From: Ignavibacteriota bacterium
GTDB lineage: Bacteria > Bacteroidota > Ignavibacteria > Tepidaquicellales > Tepidaquicellaceae
Reading direction: 5' to 3'
Length of the DNA stretch: 64,000 nt
Assembly: GCA_026390735.1 (NCBI GenBank)
Contig: JAPLFJ010000034.1
Location: forward strand, 124,001 to 188,000
Shown: positions 10,092 to 18,600 of the stretch, piece after piece
Numbering within the stretch: the first letter of the stretch is position 1
How the letters are laid out: each line of letters begins with the position of its first letter
Position numbers and translations under genes: made by a program
The notes under the pieces: generated by a model
Databases searched by the model: none
Told to the model about the DNA's origin: nothing
The model's input: only the letters and a program-made list of their open reading frames with translations

Positions 10092-10532
10092 ATGGGAATT
10101 CTAAAATATTACTCTTCTGAGATATCAGAAAATTCAGTTAGTAATACTCCTAAAAGGAAGATATTGCTCATAGAAGATGACGAGTTTTGCGCATACACTG
10201 TATTAAGGTTAATGAGGAGTGATTTTGAGATTGTTCATAAATTCACAGGACTTGAAGGAATCGAAGAAGCAAAGAAAAATAATTACGATTTATTACTGCT
10301 TGATATCGGATTAAAGGATATCAATGGAATGGAAGTCCTGAATCGAATAAAAAACTTACCGGGTTATAATAACACACCCTCAATAGCCGTTACTGCTTTC
10401 GCAATGCTTGGAGACAAGGAGCGGTTCCTGAACAGAGGTTTTTCATATTATATTGCTAAACCATACGCAGTTAAAGAATTTATAGAGTTAATTTATAAGG
10501 CTCTGGAAAACAATAACATTATTCCTACATAA
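10092..10532 (+). CDS. Stand-alone response-regulator receiver protein
   Basis: 146 residues, receiver domain only (about residues 22-140). It has the acidic pair EDDE, phospho-acceptor aspartate in LLLLDIGLKDING, the T/A switch region AVTAFA and the conserved KP. There is no output domain. Its sequence closely resembles the receiver at the end of the upstream kinase (DIGLKDLNG versus DIGLKDING; ITAFAMEGD versus VTAFAMLGD), so it probably arose by duplication. It is translated 4 bp after the kinase stop, so it is in the same operon. It may act as a diffusible phosphate carrier or sink. Confidence 0.9.
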   Translation: MGILKYYSSEISENSVSNTPKRKILLIEDDEFCAYTVLRLMRSDFEIVHKFTGLEGIEEAKKNNYDLLLLDIGLKDINGMEVLNRIKNLPGYNNTPSIAVTAFAMLGDKERFLNRGFSYYIAKPYAVKEFIELIYKALENNNIIPT

Positions 10533-10595
10533 AATATTCATTAGTTAGTCCATTCACTTATCAATTATAGCCGGATTGACATCAAAATATAACAT

Positions 10596-10617
10596 TTAAA
10601 CTACATTAGTAGTTTAA
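10596..10617. promoter_or_regulatory. Palindromic candidate enhancer site, AAACTA-N6-TAGTTT type
   Basis: Perfect inverted repeat TTAAACTAC-ATTA-GTAGTTTAA, centred about 107 bp upstream of the transcription start predicted from the sigma-54 promoter at 10688. That is the usual distance for an NtrC-family activator site. The same core, AAACTA-N6-TAGTTT, recurs at 13581-13600 upstream of another sigma-54-like promoter. Confidence 0.5.
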
Positions 10618-10687
10618 TAACTATAATATCTATACCCCTCTTAACAATAAAAGTGCGAATACTACTTAATATCCAATAAAATCACTT

Positions 10688-10703
10688 TGGCACGCATATT
10701 GTA
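10688..10703 (+). promoter_or_regulatory. Sigma-54 (-24/-12) promoter of the 31-residue peptide gene
   Basis: TGGCACG-CATA-TTGTA keeps the GG-N10-GT spacing and the full TGGCACG -24 element. The predicted start is near 10713, giving a leader of about 42 nt with a strong Shine-Dalgarno. Confidence 0.65.
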
Positions 10704-10754
10704 TGTTAAAAGCAAATCACTATTTAAAAATTTAAATCAAGGGAGATTTAAACA

Positions 10755-10850
10755 ATGGGAACAGAAGTTAAAACCAACTTACTAAATCCTTACACAGTAG
10801 TTTTAGGAATCGTATTATTCGTATTCGTTAACTTAGCAATTTTTAGTTAG
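10755..10850 (+). CDS. 31-residue single-span membrane peptide, sigma-54 controlled
   Basis: The ATG is preceded by AAGGGAG (10739-10745) at 9-bp spacing, an unusually strong ribosome site for this window. The product starts MGTEVKTNLLNPYTVVLGIV and ends FVNLAIFS. It has a short polar N-terminus and one hydrophobic helix of about 18 residues running almost to the C-terminus, so it is probably an inner-membrane peptide. The unit is complete: sigma-54-like promoter upstream, then a 32-bp-stem hairpin at 10861-10980. I know no homologue. Function is unknown; membrane-protein modulators or type I toxins have similar size, but nothing here shows either. Confidence 0.65.
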   Translation: MGTEVKTNLLNPYTVVLGIVLFVFVNLAIFS

Positions 10851-10860
10851 GAATCAAGCT

Positions 10861-10980
10861 AACCCACGGATTTATAGAATGTACGATAATTCAATAATAA
10901 GTTTGTAAGATTAACACTTTCATTTCCTTCTTTGTCGTTGGAGTAAGAGAATTTTCGTGCATTCTATAAATTCGTGGGTT
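10861..10980 (+). repeat. Long hairpin (32-bp imperfect inverted repeat) after the small peptide gene
   Basis: Arms at 10861-10892 and 10949-10980 surround a 56-nt loop. As plus-strand RNA only one of 32 positions fails to pair, because two of the three DNA mismatches become G-U pairs (10869/10972 and 10882/10959). A T-run follows the 3' arm. It is most simply a large terminator or 3' RNA structure. A small MITE-like insertion is the alternative. Confidence 0.75.
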
Positions 10981-11041
10981 TTTATTCTAAATAATACCTG
11001 CTATACGGTATATTCGTATAATAACTAAACAATTCTTCGCT

Positions 11042-11069
11042 AATAATATAGTGCCATTACTATATTATT
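11042..11069. promoter_or_regulatory. Perfect palindrome upstream of the second sigma-54 promoter
   Basis: AATAATATAGT-GCCATT-ACTATATTATT, 11-bp perfect arms with a 6-bp spacer, centred about 103 bp upstream of the start predicted from 11133-11148. Same spacing class as the sites at 10596 and 13581, but the half-site orientation differs (TAGT-N6-ACTA rather than ACTA-N6-TAGT), so it may bind another protein. Confidence 0.4.
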
Positions 11070-11132
11070 CATGATATTACTGCTATTACACTATACATGT
11101 ATTCAAAATCATCATAATTTACTGCTATTTTT

Positions 11133-11148
11133 TGGCACACATTTTGTA
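11133..11148 (+). promoter_or_regulatory. Sigma-54 (-24/-12) promoter of the first Asp-box T9SS gene
   Basis: TGGCACA-CATT-TTGTA, GG-N10-GT spacing. Predicted start near 11158, about 20 nt before the ATG at 11179. It argues that the in-frame ATG at 11071 is not used. Confidence 0.6.
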
Positions 11149-11178
11149 ATACTATTAGTAAAACAAAACAACACGACT

Positions 11179-12822
11179 ATGAAAAATATAAACATAATAA
11201 TCGCAGCAATAGTAATCACACTCACAAGCCAGTTGTCATTCGGACAATGGGTTCCGGTAAATACTCTCAGTCTAGATTCGTATCCAGTGGTATCAATGGC
11301 ATCAAACAGCATAGTATTCGTTGCAGGCTCACAGAAGACTCAGAATGACAAAGGCGTAGTTTATAAATCAACAGACGGCGGAACAACATTCAGTTCATTG
11401 AACATTAATCCCCCGACAAGAAAATTATACTGCATCAACGCAAGAAGCGAAAATGAATTATACATCGGTGAAGGCGGAGTCAGGTTAACATCAGAAGGTC
11501 AGGTAAAAGCTTACAGAAGCACTAATGGCGGACAAACCTGGAATTCAATAATCACCACAGTTGACAGAGGATTCTTTAACTGGATTCTTTTCTCAAAGAC
11601 AAACCCGAATTTTGGTGTTATAATGTCAGACGCAAAGAACATAGGCAACAACAGTGATTTTTCTATGTGGAAAACAACAAACAACGGCACAACCTGGACA
11701 GCATTCACAGTTCCGAGTCAGAAATCAACCAGTTATATGAATTCAGGATATCTTATAGACAATAACTTCTACGGATTCGGTATGCAGGAAAAGACAGGAA
11801 TTATGATGACTAAAAACGGCGGAGCAAACTGGATATTCTCAGATTTATCGGCAATCAGCACAAAAGGTGTCTCTTCAGTTAGTTTTAACGATGACAAACT
11901 AAACGGTATTGCCTCATTCTTAAATGATAATGTAGTAGCAAGAACAACAAACGGCGGTACAAACTGGTTCTCGCAGTCAGTAAGCCCCTCAAACGCAATG
12001 ATTACAGGAACAGGCTCAGTTGATTACGTATCAGGAACAAACGCAGTATATTTAATGGTATCGAACACAACAGGCACACAGAGTTACAAATCAGTCGATA
12101 ACGGTGCAACGTGGGAATCGATTCCTGTACCTTCACAGGTAAAGGACGTTTACAGTTTTGATATATATTACAACGGTGTAAGCAATGCAACAGGATTCGG
12201 AACATCAAGCACAACAGCACCTATAAAATTAATAGACTCTTCCCCGCTGCCGGTTAAATTACAATCATTCACTTACTCAGTAAGCGGAAGAAATGTAAAT
12301 CTGAACTGGGCAACATCGATGGAAGAAAACAACGCAGGATTTGATATCGAAAGAAAAAGCGAAACAGGTAACTGGACAAAGGTCGGATTCGTAGCAGGAA
12401 AAGGAAATTCAAACAACGTAAATAACTATACATACACAGACAGCAAAATTGAATCGGGTAAGTTTTCATACAGACTGAAACAATCAGACTACAACGGTAA
12501 CTTTGAATACTTCACACTTTCAGGTAACGTAACAGTAGGAACACCTTCAAAGTATGTTCTTTCACAGAACTATCCAAACCCGTTCAACCCTGTAACAAAG
12601 ATAGATTTTGAAATACCGCAGGACGCAAAAGTAACTATGAAAGTTTATGACATCACAGGTAAGGAAATGTCAACATTGTTCAGCGGTGTAAAGAGTGCAG
12701 GTTTCCATACAGTACAGTTCGATGGAAACGGATTGAGCACAGGAATTTATTTCTACCGCCTGGTTGCCAGCGCAAACGGACAGGAAACAGTAATCACAAA
12801 GAAAATGAATCTGATAAAATAA
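11179..12822 (+). CDS. Secreted Asp-box beta-propeller protein with T9SS type A sorting domain
   Basis: The start at 11179 places a clean signal peptide (MKNINIIIAAIVITLTSQLS, cleavage after SFG-Q) at the N-terminus and lies after the sigma-54 promoter. The 547-residue product has at least six Asp-box (BNR) motifs such as STDGGTTF, STNGGQTW, TTNGGTNW and SVDNGATW, the signature of a sialidase-like or YCF48-like beta-propeller. A linker beginning SPLPVKLQSFTY leads to a fibronectin-like module. The C-terminus is a T9SS sorting domain with NYPNPFNPVTKIDFEIP. It is cargo for outer-membrane export and surface attachment or release. No catalytic residues were identified, so it may bind rather than cleave. 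Confidence 0.88.
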   Translation: MKNINIIIAAIVITLTSQLSFGQWVPVNTLSLDSYPVVSMASNSIVFVAGSQKTQNDKGVVYKSTDGGTTFSSLNINPPTRKLYCINARSENELYIGEGGVRLTSEGQVKAYRSTNGGQTWNSIITTVDRGFFNWILFSKTNPNFGVIMSDAKNIGNNSDFSMWKTTNNGTTWTAFTVPSQKSTSYMNSGYLIDNNFYGFGMQEKTGIMMTKNGGANWIFSDLSAISTKGVSSVSFNDDKLNGIASFLNDNVVARTTNGGTNWFSQSVSPSNAMITGTGSVDYVSGTNAVYLMVSNTTGTQSYKSVDNGATWESIPVPSQVKDVYSFDIYYNGVSNATGFGTSSTTAPIKLIDSSPLPVKLQSFTYSVSGRNVNLNWATSMEENNAGFDIERKSETGNWTKVGFVAGKGNSNNVNNYTYTDSKIESGKFSYRLKQSDYNGNFEYFTLSGNVTVGTPSKYVLSQNYPNPFNPVTKIDFEIPQDAKVTMKVYDITGKEMSTLFSGVKSAGFHTVQFDGNGLSTGIYFYRLVASANGQETVITKKMNLIK

Positions 12823-12825
12823 GGG

Positions 12826-12929
12826 ATTAGGCAATAGGCATTAAGCAAAAGCAGGAAACAGAATACAAAATTTAAATAAGTAATAGGCAATTCGGGGATT
12901 TGAGAGCCGGTAGGGGTACCGGCTCTTTT
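12826..12929. terminator. Repeat fragment followed by intrinsic terminator
   Basis: AGAGCCGGTA-GGGG-TACCGGCTCT (12903-12926) followed by T-residues is a strong terminator for the upstream gene. Between stop codon and hairpin, at 12828-12850, lies a copy of the GCCTAATGCCTATTGCC repeat in reverse orientation, the same sequence that ends the dnaJ gene at 46865-46890. Confidence 0.75.
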
Positions 12930-13580
12930 CATTTGTATTCCTTCCCTCAAAACCTAAGAAAAGAGTAACTCTGTGTTCTCCGTGAGCCTCTTGATATGCG
13001 AAGGTCCGCGTCTTACTGAGCAGATGAACCTAATCCTATAATTCCTTATCTTAGTCTATGATTAGTCTATGATTGGTCTCCATTTTCAGGGCTTCACGTC
13101 CTCATTATATATAACACCACAAAAACTAATCAACGGCACACATTGGAGTGGGAAAGACATTCAAAAGGTAAGAATAAGGTATTCAAAAGGCTTTAATTTG
13201 AATTGAGATTATCATAAATGTTTAAAATTGCTAAAGGAAAATACTCCATATGTAATTTACATTAATCATAAAATTACTCTGATATATAATGAATAATGAA
13301 ACCGACAAAAAAATTCCTATACTCAAACATCTAAATTTATTAACTGATAAAATAATAGTATAAAAGCATAATGCTTCAGATGGAAATGTATAAAGGAATA
13401 AAAAGAGTGTGACAAATCACGGAAATCTGCAATATTAGATTAATGTAAATATCTTTGATTTTAGTCTTATAATGGTGAATATTTACTAATCTAAATCGGT
13501 TCATGAATAATGTAAATTGATAAATCAATAATTTAGTAAGTAAATAATTTATCAAGAAAAGTTCCATTATGCGCAGTACC
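12930..13580. other. Intergenic region with an 11-bp tandem repeat and no convincing gene
   Basis: TAGTCTATGAT occurs twice in tandem at 13052-13073, followed in the same 11-bp phase by TGGTCTCCATT. The remainder is AT-rich with no ORF I trust. The next recognisable element is the palindrome at 13581. Confidence 0.6.
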
Positions 13581-13600
13581 AAAACTACGTAGATAGTTTT
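13581..13600. promoter_or_regulatory. Palindromic candidate enhancer site, second AAACTA-N6-TAGTTT copy
   Basis: AAAACTA-CGTAGA-TAGTTTT, centred about 93 bp upstream of the start predicted from the sigma-54 promoter at 13658. It shares arms and spacer length with the site at 10596-10617. Confidence 0.5.
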
Positions 13601-13657
13601 AGCACTTCATAATTATGATTTGTGACCCTGTTTTCATTGAAATATTGCACATTAGTA

Positions 13658-13673
13658 TGGCACGATATTTGAT
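13658..13673 (+). promoter_or_regulatory. Sigma-54 (-24/-12) promoter of the second Asp-box T9SS gene
   Basis: TGGCACG-ATAT-TTGAT has the complete TGGCACG element and GG-N10-GA spacing. Predicted start near 13683. Confidence 0.6.
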
Positions 13674-13694
13674 TAATAGAAGGCATAAACGATA

Positions 13695-15458
13695 ATGAAT
13701 AAAAATTATAATATAAATACTATGAAAAAATCAAAGACAAAATCGGGCAAAATAGCAGTAATAATAGGATTACTGTTGATTTTGACTTCTAATTTGAGTT
13801 TTGGGCAATGGGTTGTCACAGGCAACTCTTCCCTGAGTAATATAGGTAGTTTTCCAAGTACCTGCGTAGTAGATCAAAATGTTATATTTGTAGCAGGTGG
13901 TGATAATACCGTTGGCGGTGTTATTTATCGCTCAACAAATGCAGGGGCTAATTTTACAAAACTGTCGATAAACGGTATAACAGTAAGAGATAACAAGAAT
14001 AAATACAGGTTCTTTTCCTGCATTTATGCAAAAGATGCTAACAATATTTTTGTAGGTGACGCATCGGCTTATGCAACAGACGGACTTTTGTTAAACGCAA
14101 AGTTTTACAAAACTACTAACGGTGGTACAAACTGGACAGTGGTTGACCAGACAGGTTCGGGTGTATATGGATTTTTCAACGGTATAGTATTTTCTAAATC
14201 AAATCCGCAATTTGGTATTGCACATTGCGACCCAAGCGACGCAAACGGTACTTTTTTAATCTGGAAAACAACTAACGGCGGGAGCAACTGGACCAAGATG
14301 AGTAACGCCCAGGCACCTAATGCCTATGGTGCTCAGAACAGTTTGTTCGTAATTGATCAGAACTTTTTCGGTTTTGGACTTAATATTTCGAATGCAAGAG
14401 TTGCAATAACAACAAATGGCGGAACAAACTGGAATTATTATTCATTAAATGGAGCAACATCTACACAAGGGTTTATATCAACAGTTACTTTTAATGATGA
14501 TAAGTTACACGGTTATGCAGCAGTCAGTTCTACAAATAATTTTATCTGGAAGACAACTAACGGGGGCCAGACATGGGATACTTTAAGAGTCGACGGAGTT
14601 CCTAACAATGCAAGTGGTCAGGCAAACATTAAATATATTAGCGGTACAAATTCTGCATTCTATGTACTTTCAAGTGCAACAACAGGATATAGTTTTAAGA
14701 TACTTGATAATGGTGCCGAATTCAGCCCTTATGTATCTTCAAATTTACTGAATGTAATGCACGTTGATTCATTCTACCAGCTGACTGACAAAGCTGTAGG
14801 AGAAGTAACGACAGTTGCAGTAACAAATACAGGTTCAGTTTTAAAACTGCAGGACTCCCCACTCCCGGTGACTCTTGCATCATTCACATACGCAGTTTCA
14901 GGGAGAAATGTTAACTTGAAGTGGATTACTTCAAGCGAACAAAACAATTCAGGATTTGAAGTCTGGCGTATCTTTGGCGATGCGGACAGAAGTATTGCTT
15001 CAAACTGGACAAACATTGGTTTTATACAAGGTAAGGGTAATGTAACCGGTAACACTGAATATAATTTCACGGATAAGAATCTTTCTACCGGGAAATATTA
15101 TTACAGGATTAAACAAGTAGATTACAACGGAAACTATGAGTACTTCGATTTAAACGGTTCAGCAAACATTGGTGCACCGTCGAAGATTACTCTCGGACAA
15201 AACTATCCGAATCCGTTTAATCCGGTTACCAGTATCGGATACGAAATTCCGCAGGATGCCAGAGTGACTATGAAAGTCTATGACATCGCAGGCAGAGAAA
15301 TTTCGACTCTCGTGAACGAGAAAATGGCGGCAGGATATCACACAGTGAGATTCGACGCGTCGAATTACTCGAGCGGTATGTACTTCTACAAGGTAGTAGT
15401 AAGAAGTGCAAACGGGACAGTATCCGAATACACTAAAACAATGAGTGTCGTGAAGTAA
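13695..15458 (+). CDS. Secreted Asp-box beta-propeller protein with T9SS type A sorting domain (paralogue)
   Basis: 587 residues from the first ATG. An internal ATG at 13722 gives a more compact signal peptide and a longer leader from the predicted transcript start, so either may be used. The export signal ends LSFGQW, the same junction as the protein at 11179. At least five Asp-box motifs are visible (STNAGANF, TTNGGTNW, TTNGGSNW, TTNGGTNW, TTNGGQTW). The SPLPVTLASFTYAVSGRNVN module and the sorting domain with NYPNPFNPVTSIGYEIP follow. It is a diverged tandem paralogue of the upstream T9SS gene with the same kind of promoter. Surface-exposed; ligand unknown. Confidence 0.88.
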   Translation: MNKNYNINTMKKSKTKSGKIAVIIGLLLILTSNLSFGQWVVTGNSSLSNIGSFPSTCVVDQNVIFVAGGDNTVGGVIYRSTNAGANFTKLSINGITVRDNKNKYRFFSCIYAKDANNIFVGDASAYATDGLLLNAKFYKTTNGGTNWTVVDQTGSGVYGFFNGIVFSKSNPQFGIAHCDPSDANGTFLIWKTTNGGSNWTKMSNAQAPNAYGAQNSLFVIDQNFFGFGLNISNARVAITTNGGTNWNYYSLNGATSTQGFISTVTFNDDKLHGYAAVSSTNNFIWKTTNGGQTWDTLRVDGVPNNASGQANIKYISGTNSAFYVLSSATTGYSFKILDNGAEFSPYVSSNLLNVMHVDSFYQLTDKAVGEVTTVAVTNTGSVLKLQDSPLPVTLASFTYAVSGRNVNLKWITSSEQNNSGFEVWRIFGDADRSIASNWTNIGFIQGKGNVTGNTEYNFTDKNLSTGKYYYRIKQVDYNGNYEYFDLNGSANIGAPSKITLGQNYPNPFNPVTSIGYEIPQDARVTMKVYDIAGREISTLVNEKMAAGYHTVRFDASNYSSGMYFYKVVVRSANGTVSEYTKTMSVVK

Positions 15459-15478
15459 AATCATTCCTCCTTTCTCCC

Positions 15479-15510
15479 AAGGGGACAATCTGTCAGATTG
15501 TCCCCTTTTT
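15479..15510 (+). terminator. Strong intrinsic terminator
   Basis: AAGGGGACAATC-TGTCA-GATTGTCCCCTT followed by a T-run, 20 bp after the stop codon of the T9SS gene. Confidence 0.9.
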
Positions 15511-15670
15511 ATATTGGAATACTTTCATCACCTATTTTCTTTGTTTGCAGCTTTTGTTCTTCCAGTTTAAAAGGACACTGATTTTAGTGATTTGGTGTTT
15601 TAGTGGTAAGTTTTCTCTGCCTGTTTACTTTGTTATTAACAGAAGGCTGAATCATAAATTTTGAGTAAGT

Positions 15671-18600
15671 CTAAATATCAAATCCCTGATGCCGGATTTT
15701 CTCTGTGAGAATTTCCATATTAACAGGTTTAGGGATATAATCGTCACAACCGACATCAAGTGCCTTTTTTTCATCTCCCGACATAGCATAAGCAGTTAAG
15801 GCTATTACTTTAACATCAGGATTATGTGTCTTAATCATTCCGGTTGCCTTATAGCCATCTATACCAGGTAACTTGAGGTCCATCAATACAATATTGATCT
15901 CAGGATTTTTCATGCACATACTGATTGCTTCCTGCCCGTCCGTGGCTTTGTACAGTTTTACTTTATTATTGTCTTTGTATAACATTTCCAGTAAATACAT
16001 ATTGGATTCATCATCTTCAACTATTAATAAGTTTGGGAATCTGCTGTGGTTGCTGGCAGTATCATTTTTAGCAACACCGGTGTTAACTGTTTCTGTACAG
16101 GGCAGCAGTACTGAAAAGACAGAACCTTCCTCCTTTTCGGAAACAATGCTTATTTCTCCGCCAAGAAGTTCTGTAATCCCTTTTGCTATTGATAGCCCAA
16201 GCCCGTTTCCTTCGTAGAACCTTCCCATCCCTTCGCTTTCCTGCCTGAAGTAATCAAAAATGTATTTCTGAGAATCCTTTGATATTCCAATACCTGTATC
16301 TCTCACAGTTATTGTCACACTTTCAGGAGTTTTGTCTAAACTAATAGAAATTTCACCTTTTGACGTGTACTTAAAAGCATTATTTAAAAGTTGATACAGT
16401 ACTTTTTCGATTAATTCAGGATCAGATTTGATGATTATATTTTCACAGGATTTTGAGAAAGATAGATAAAACTGGAGACCCTTTAGTTTAGCAACATCAT
16501 AAAACTCACCTGATATTTTTGTAATTAAACCGGATAGGTTGACTTCTTCTGTATTATTCTGCATACTTCCTGAAACAATCAGTGAAATATCCATATAATC
16601 CGTAACAGTGTGCATCAATCTCTTTGTACTCTTTTGTAAATGCCCAAGGAATTTCAGCTTATTCTCGTGTGTGATTCCCTGCCGAGTAACAAGTTCTCCG
16701 AAACCAAGAATTCCGTTTAACGGAGTCCTTATTTCGTGAGAAATATTATTCAGGAATGCTGTCTTAAGTTTATCGCTTGCTTCTGCAGTCTCTTTTGCGG
16801 TGATTAGTGCTTCCTCCATTTTTTTGCGTTCAGTAATATCCTGTACGGTTCCGACTAATTTAACAGGATTATTTCCGGCATCGTATTTAATTACCCCAAG
16901 ACCGTGAGCCCATCTTACTTCCCCGTCGTTTTGGCGTATGAATTTATACTCCTTGTCAAATTTAGTACGATTTTGTAAAACAGTAAAGATATAATCATTC
17001 ATTATTTCACGGTAATCCGGATGCATTATTGAGACCCAGTTTTCTATCGAATGTTTAAAAGAAGAATCTATACCGAATATTTCATCGAGCACTTCTGAAC
17101 TTTTCCATATCAGAGTTTTAAAATCGGTTTCATAGTTACCAAGTCCTGCAACTTTCTGAGACTCACGAAGCAATCTTTCGCTTTCTTCAAGTGCAAGCTG
17201 GTTTGCTTTTATATCTGTGATGTCATTTATTATCCCTACAATGAATTTTTCTCCTGAAGTTCTTTTAAATACACTTTTTTTGGTAACAATAGTCATCATC
17301 TTTCCATCAGCATTAGTGAAATATTCTTCATTAATATTATCCTGTTCAGTTTTAAAAACCTCATTATCTTTTGCAATGAAAACATCTACCTGTTCCTTCG
17401 GGAAGAAATCGGAATCCCCTTTCCCTATAAGTTCTTCCTTCTTGTATCCCATGAATTCACAGAGTTTGCTGTTCATCATAACATACTTATGGTTTATATC
17501 TTTAACAAAGACAGGCTCCGAGAGTGTATTTATAATTCTCTCAAGAAATTGTCTTGAGTTCACAAGTTCCGTCTGAACTGTATGTTTTTCTGTGACGTCA
17601 CGTATAATACCTGTATAGAACGAACCCTCAGAAGTTTCCCATTTTGATATTGATAAATCCATAGGAAATATTTCACCATTCTTTCTTTTTCCAGAGACTT
17701 CAACTATCTTTCCTATAACATTTGAATTTTCGGACGGATTAAATCCGTTTGTGTGGTGTGAATGGTATTTCCCATCCATCAACATCGTAAGAGGTTTCCC
17801 CGTTATTTCATCTTCACTGTACCCAAAAATAACTTCAGCACTTTTATTCCAGTCGACTATTACACCTTTACTGTCGGTAGTAATTATAGCATCACTTGCT
17901 GAATGTGAAACGGCCTTATACCTTGCTTCACTTTTTCTCAATGCTTCATCAGCCTGTTTCCTCTCAGTAATATCCCGGGAATAACCTGTAGTGCCTATTA
18001 CATTTCCCTTCTCATCAAGGATAGCCTTTTTAAAAGTTTCATACCATAACTTTTGGCCGTTGACAAATACAGATTCTTCAACAGTAAGAGATTGACGGCT
18101 CTCAATAACTTTCCTGTCGTCAGCAGAAAACTTTTCGGCAGTTTCCTTGTCCCATAAGTCAGAATCTTTCTTACCAATGGCGTCATCAGCTGAACTTAAG
18201 TTGCAGAACCTGAGAAACTCATTATTTATTGCAAGTATTTTTCCGTTAACATCTTTCAGCCACAATAATCCGGGCTGATTTTCTATAATGGCTGTTAAGT
18301 AGGATTCTTTAATAAGTTTTTCTTTGTTCGCTTCTTTAGTATCAGAAATATCAATTAATGAGGTAACCCTTAATTGTTTACCTTGAATAATCTGCGTTTT
18401 TCCTCTTATGACACAGGGGAAAGTAGAACCATCCTTCCTTAACGCAGTAACTTCGTATGGTTTTTCATATCCTGACTTCATATTTTTTGCGACTATATCC
18501 CTGTCTTCGGGTACAATCCAGTCTGTTCCCGAACGTCCTATAGCTTCTTTGTTAGTGTAACCAAAAGTCATTTCTCCCATTAAGTTCTGGCCGGTACAGA

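Noticed and set aside
11071-11178. Longer start for the first propeller protein
   Set aside because: It would place coding sequence across the sigma-54 promoter and put 36 residues ahead of a good signal peptide.
13376-13582. 68-codon reverse-strand frame
   Set aside because: AT-rich composition, no recognisable feature, and it runs into the palindrome upstream of a promoter.
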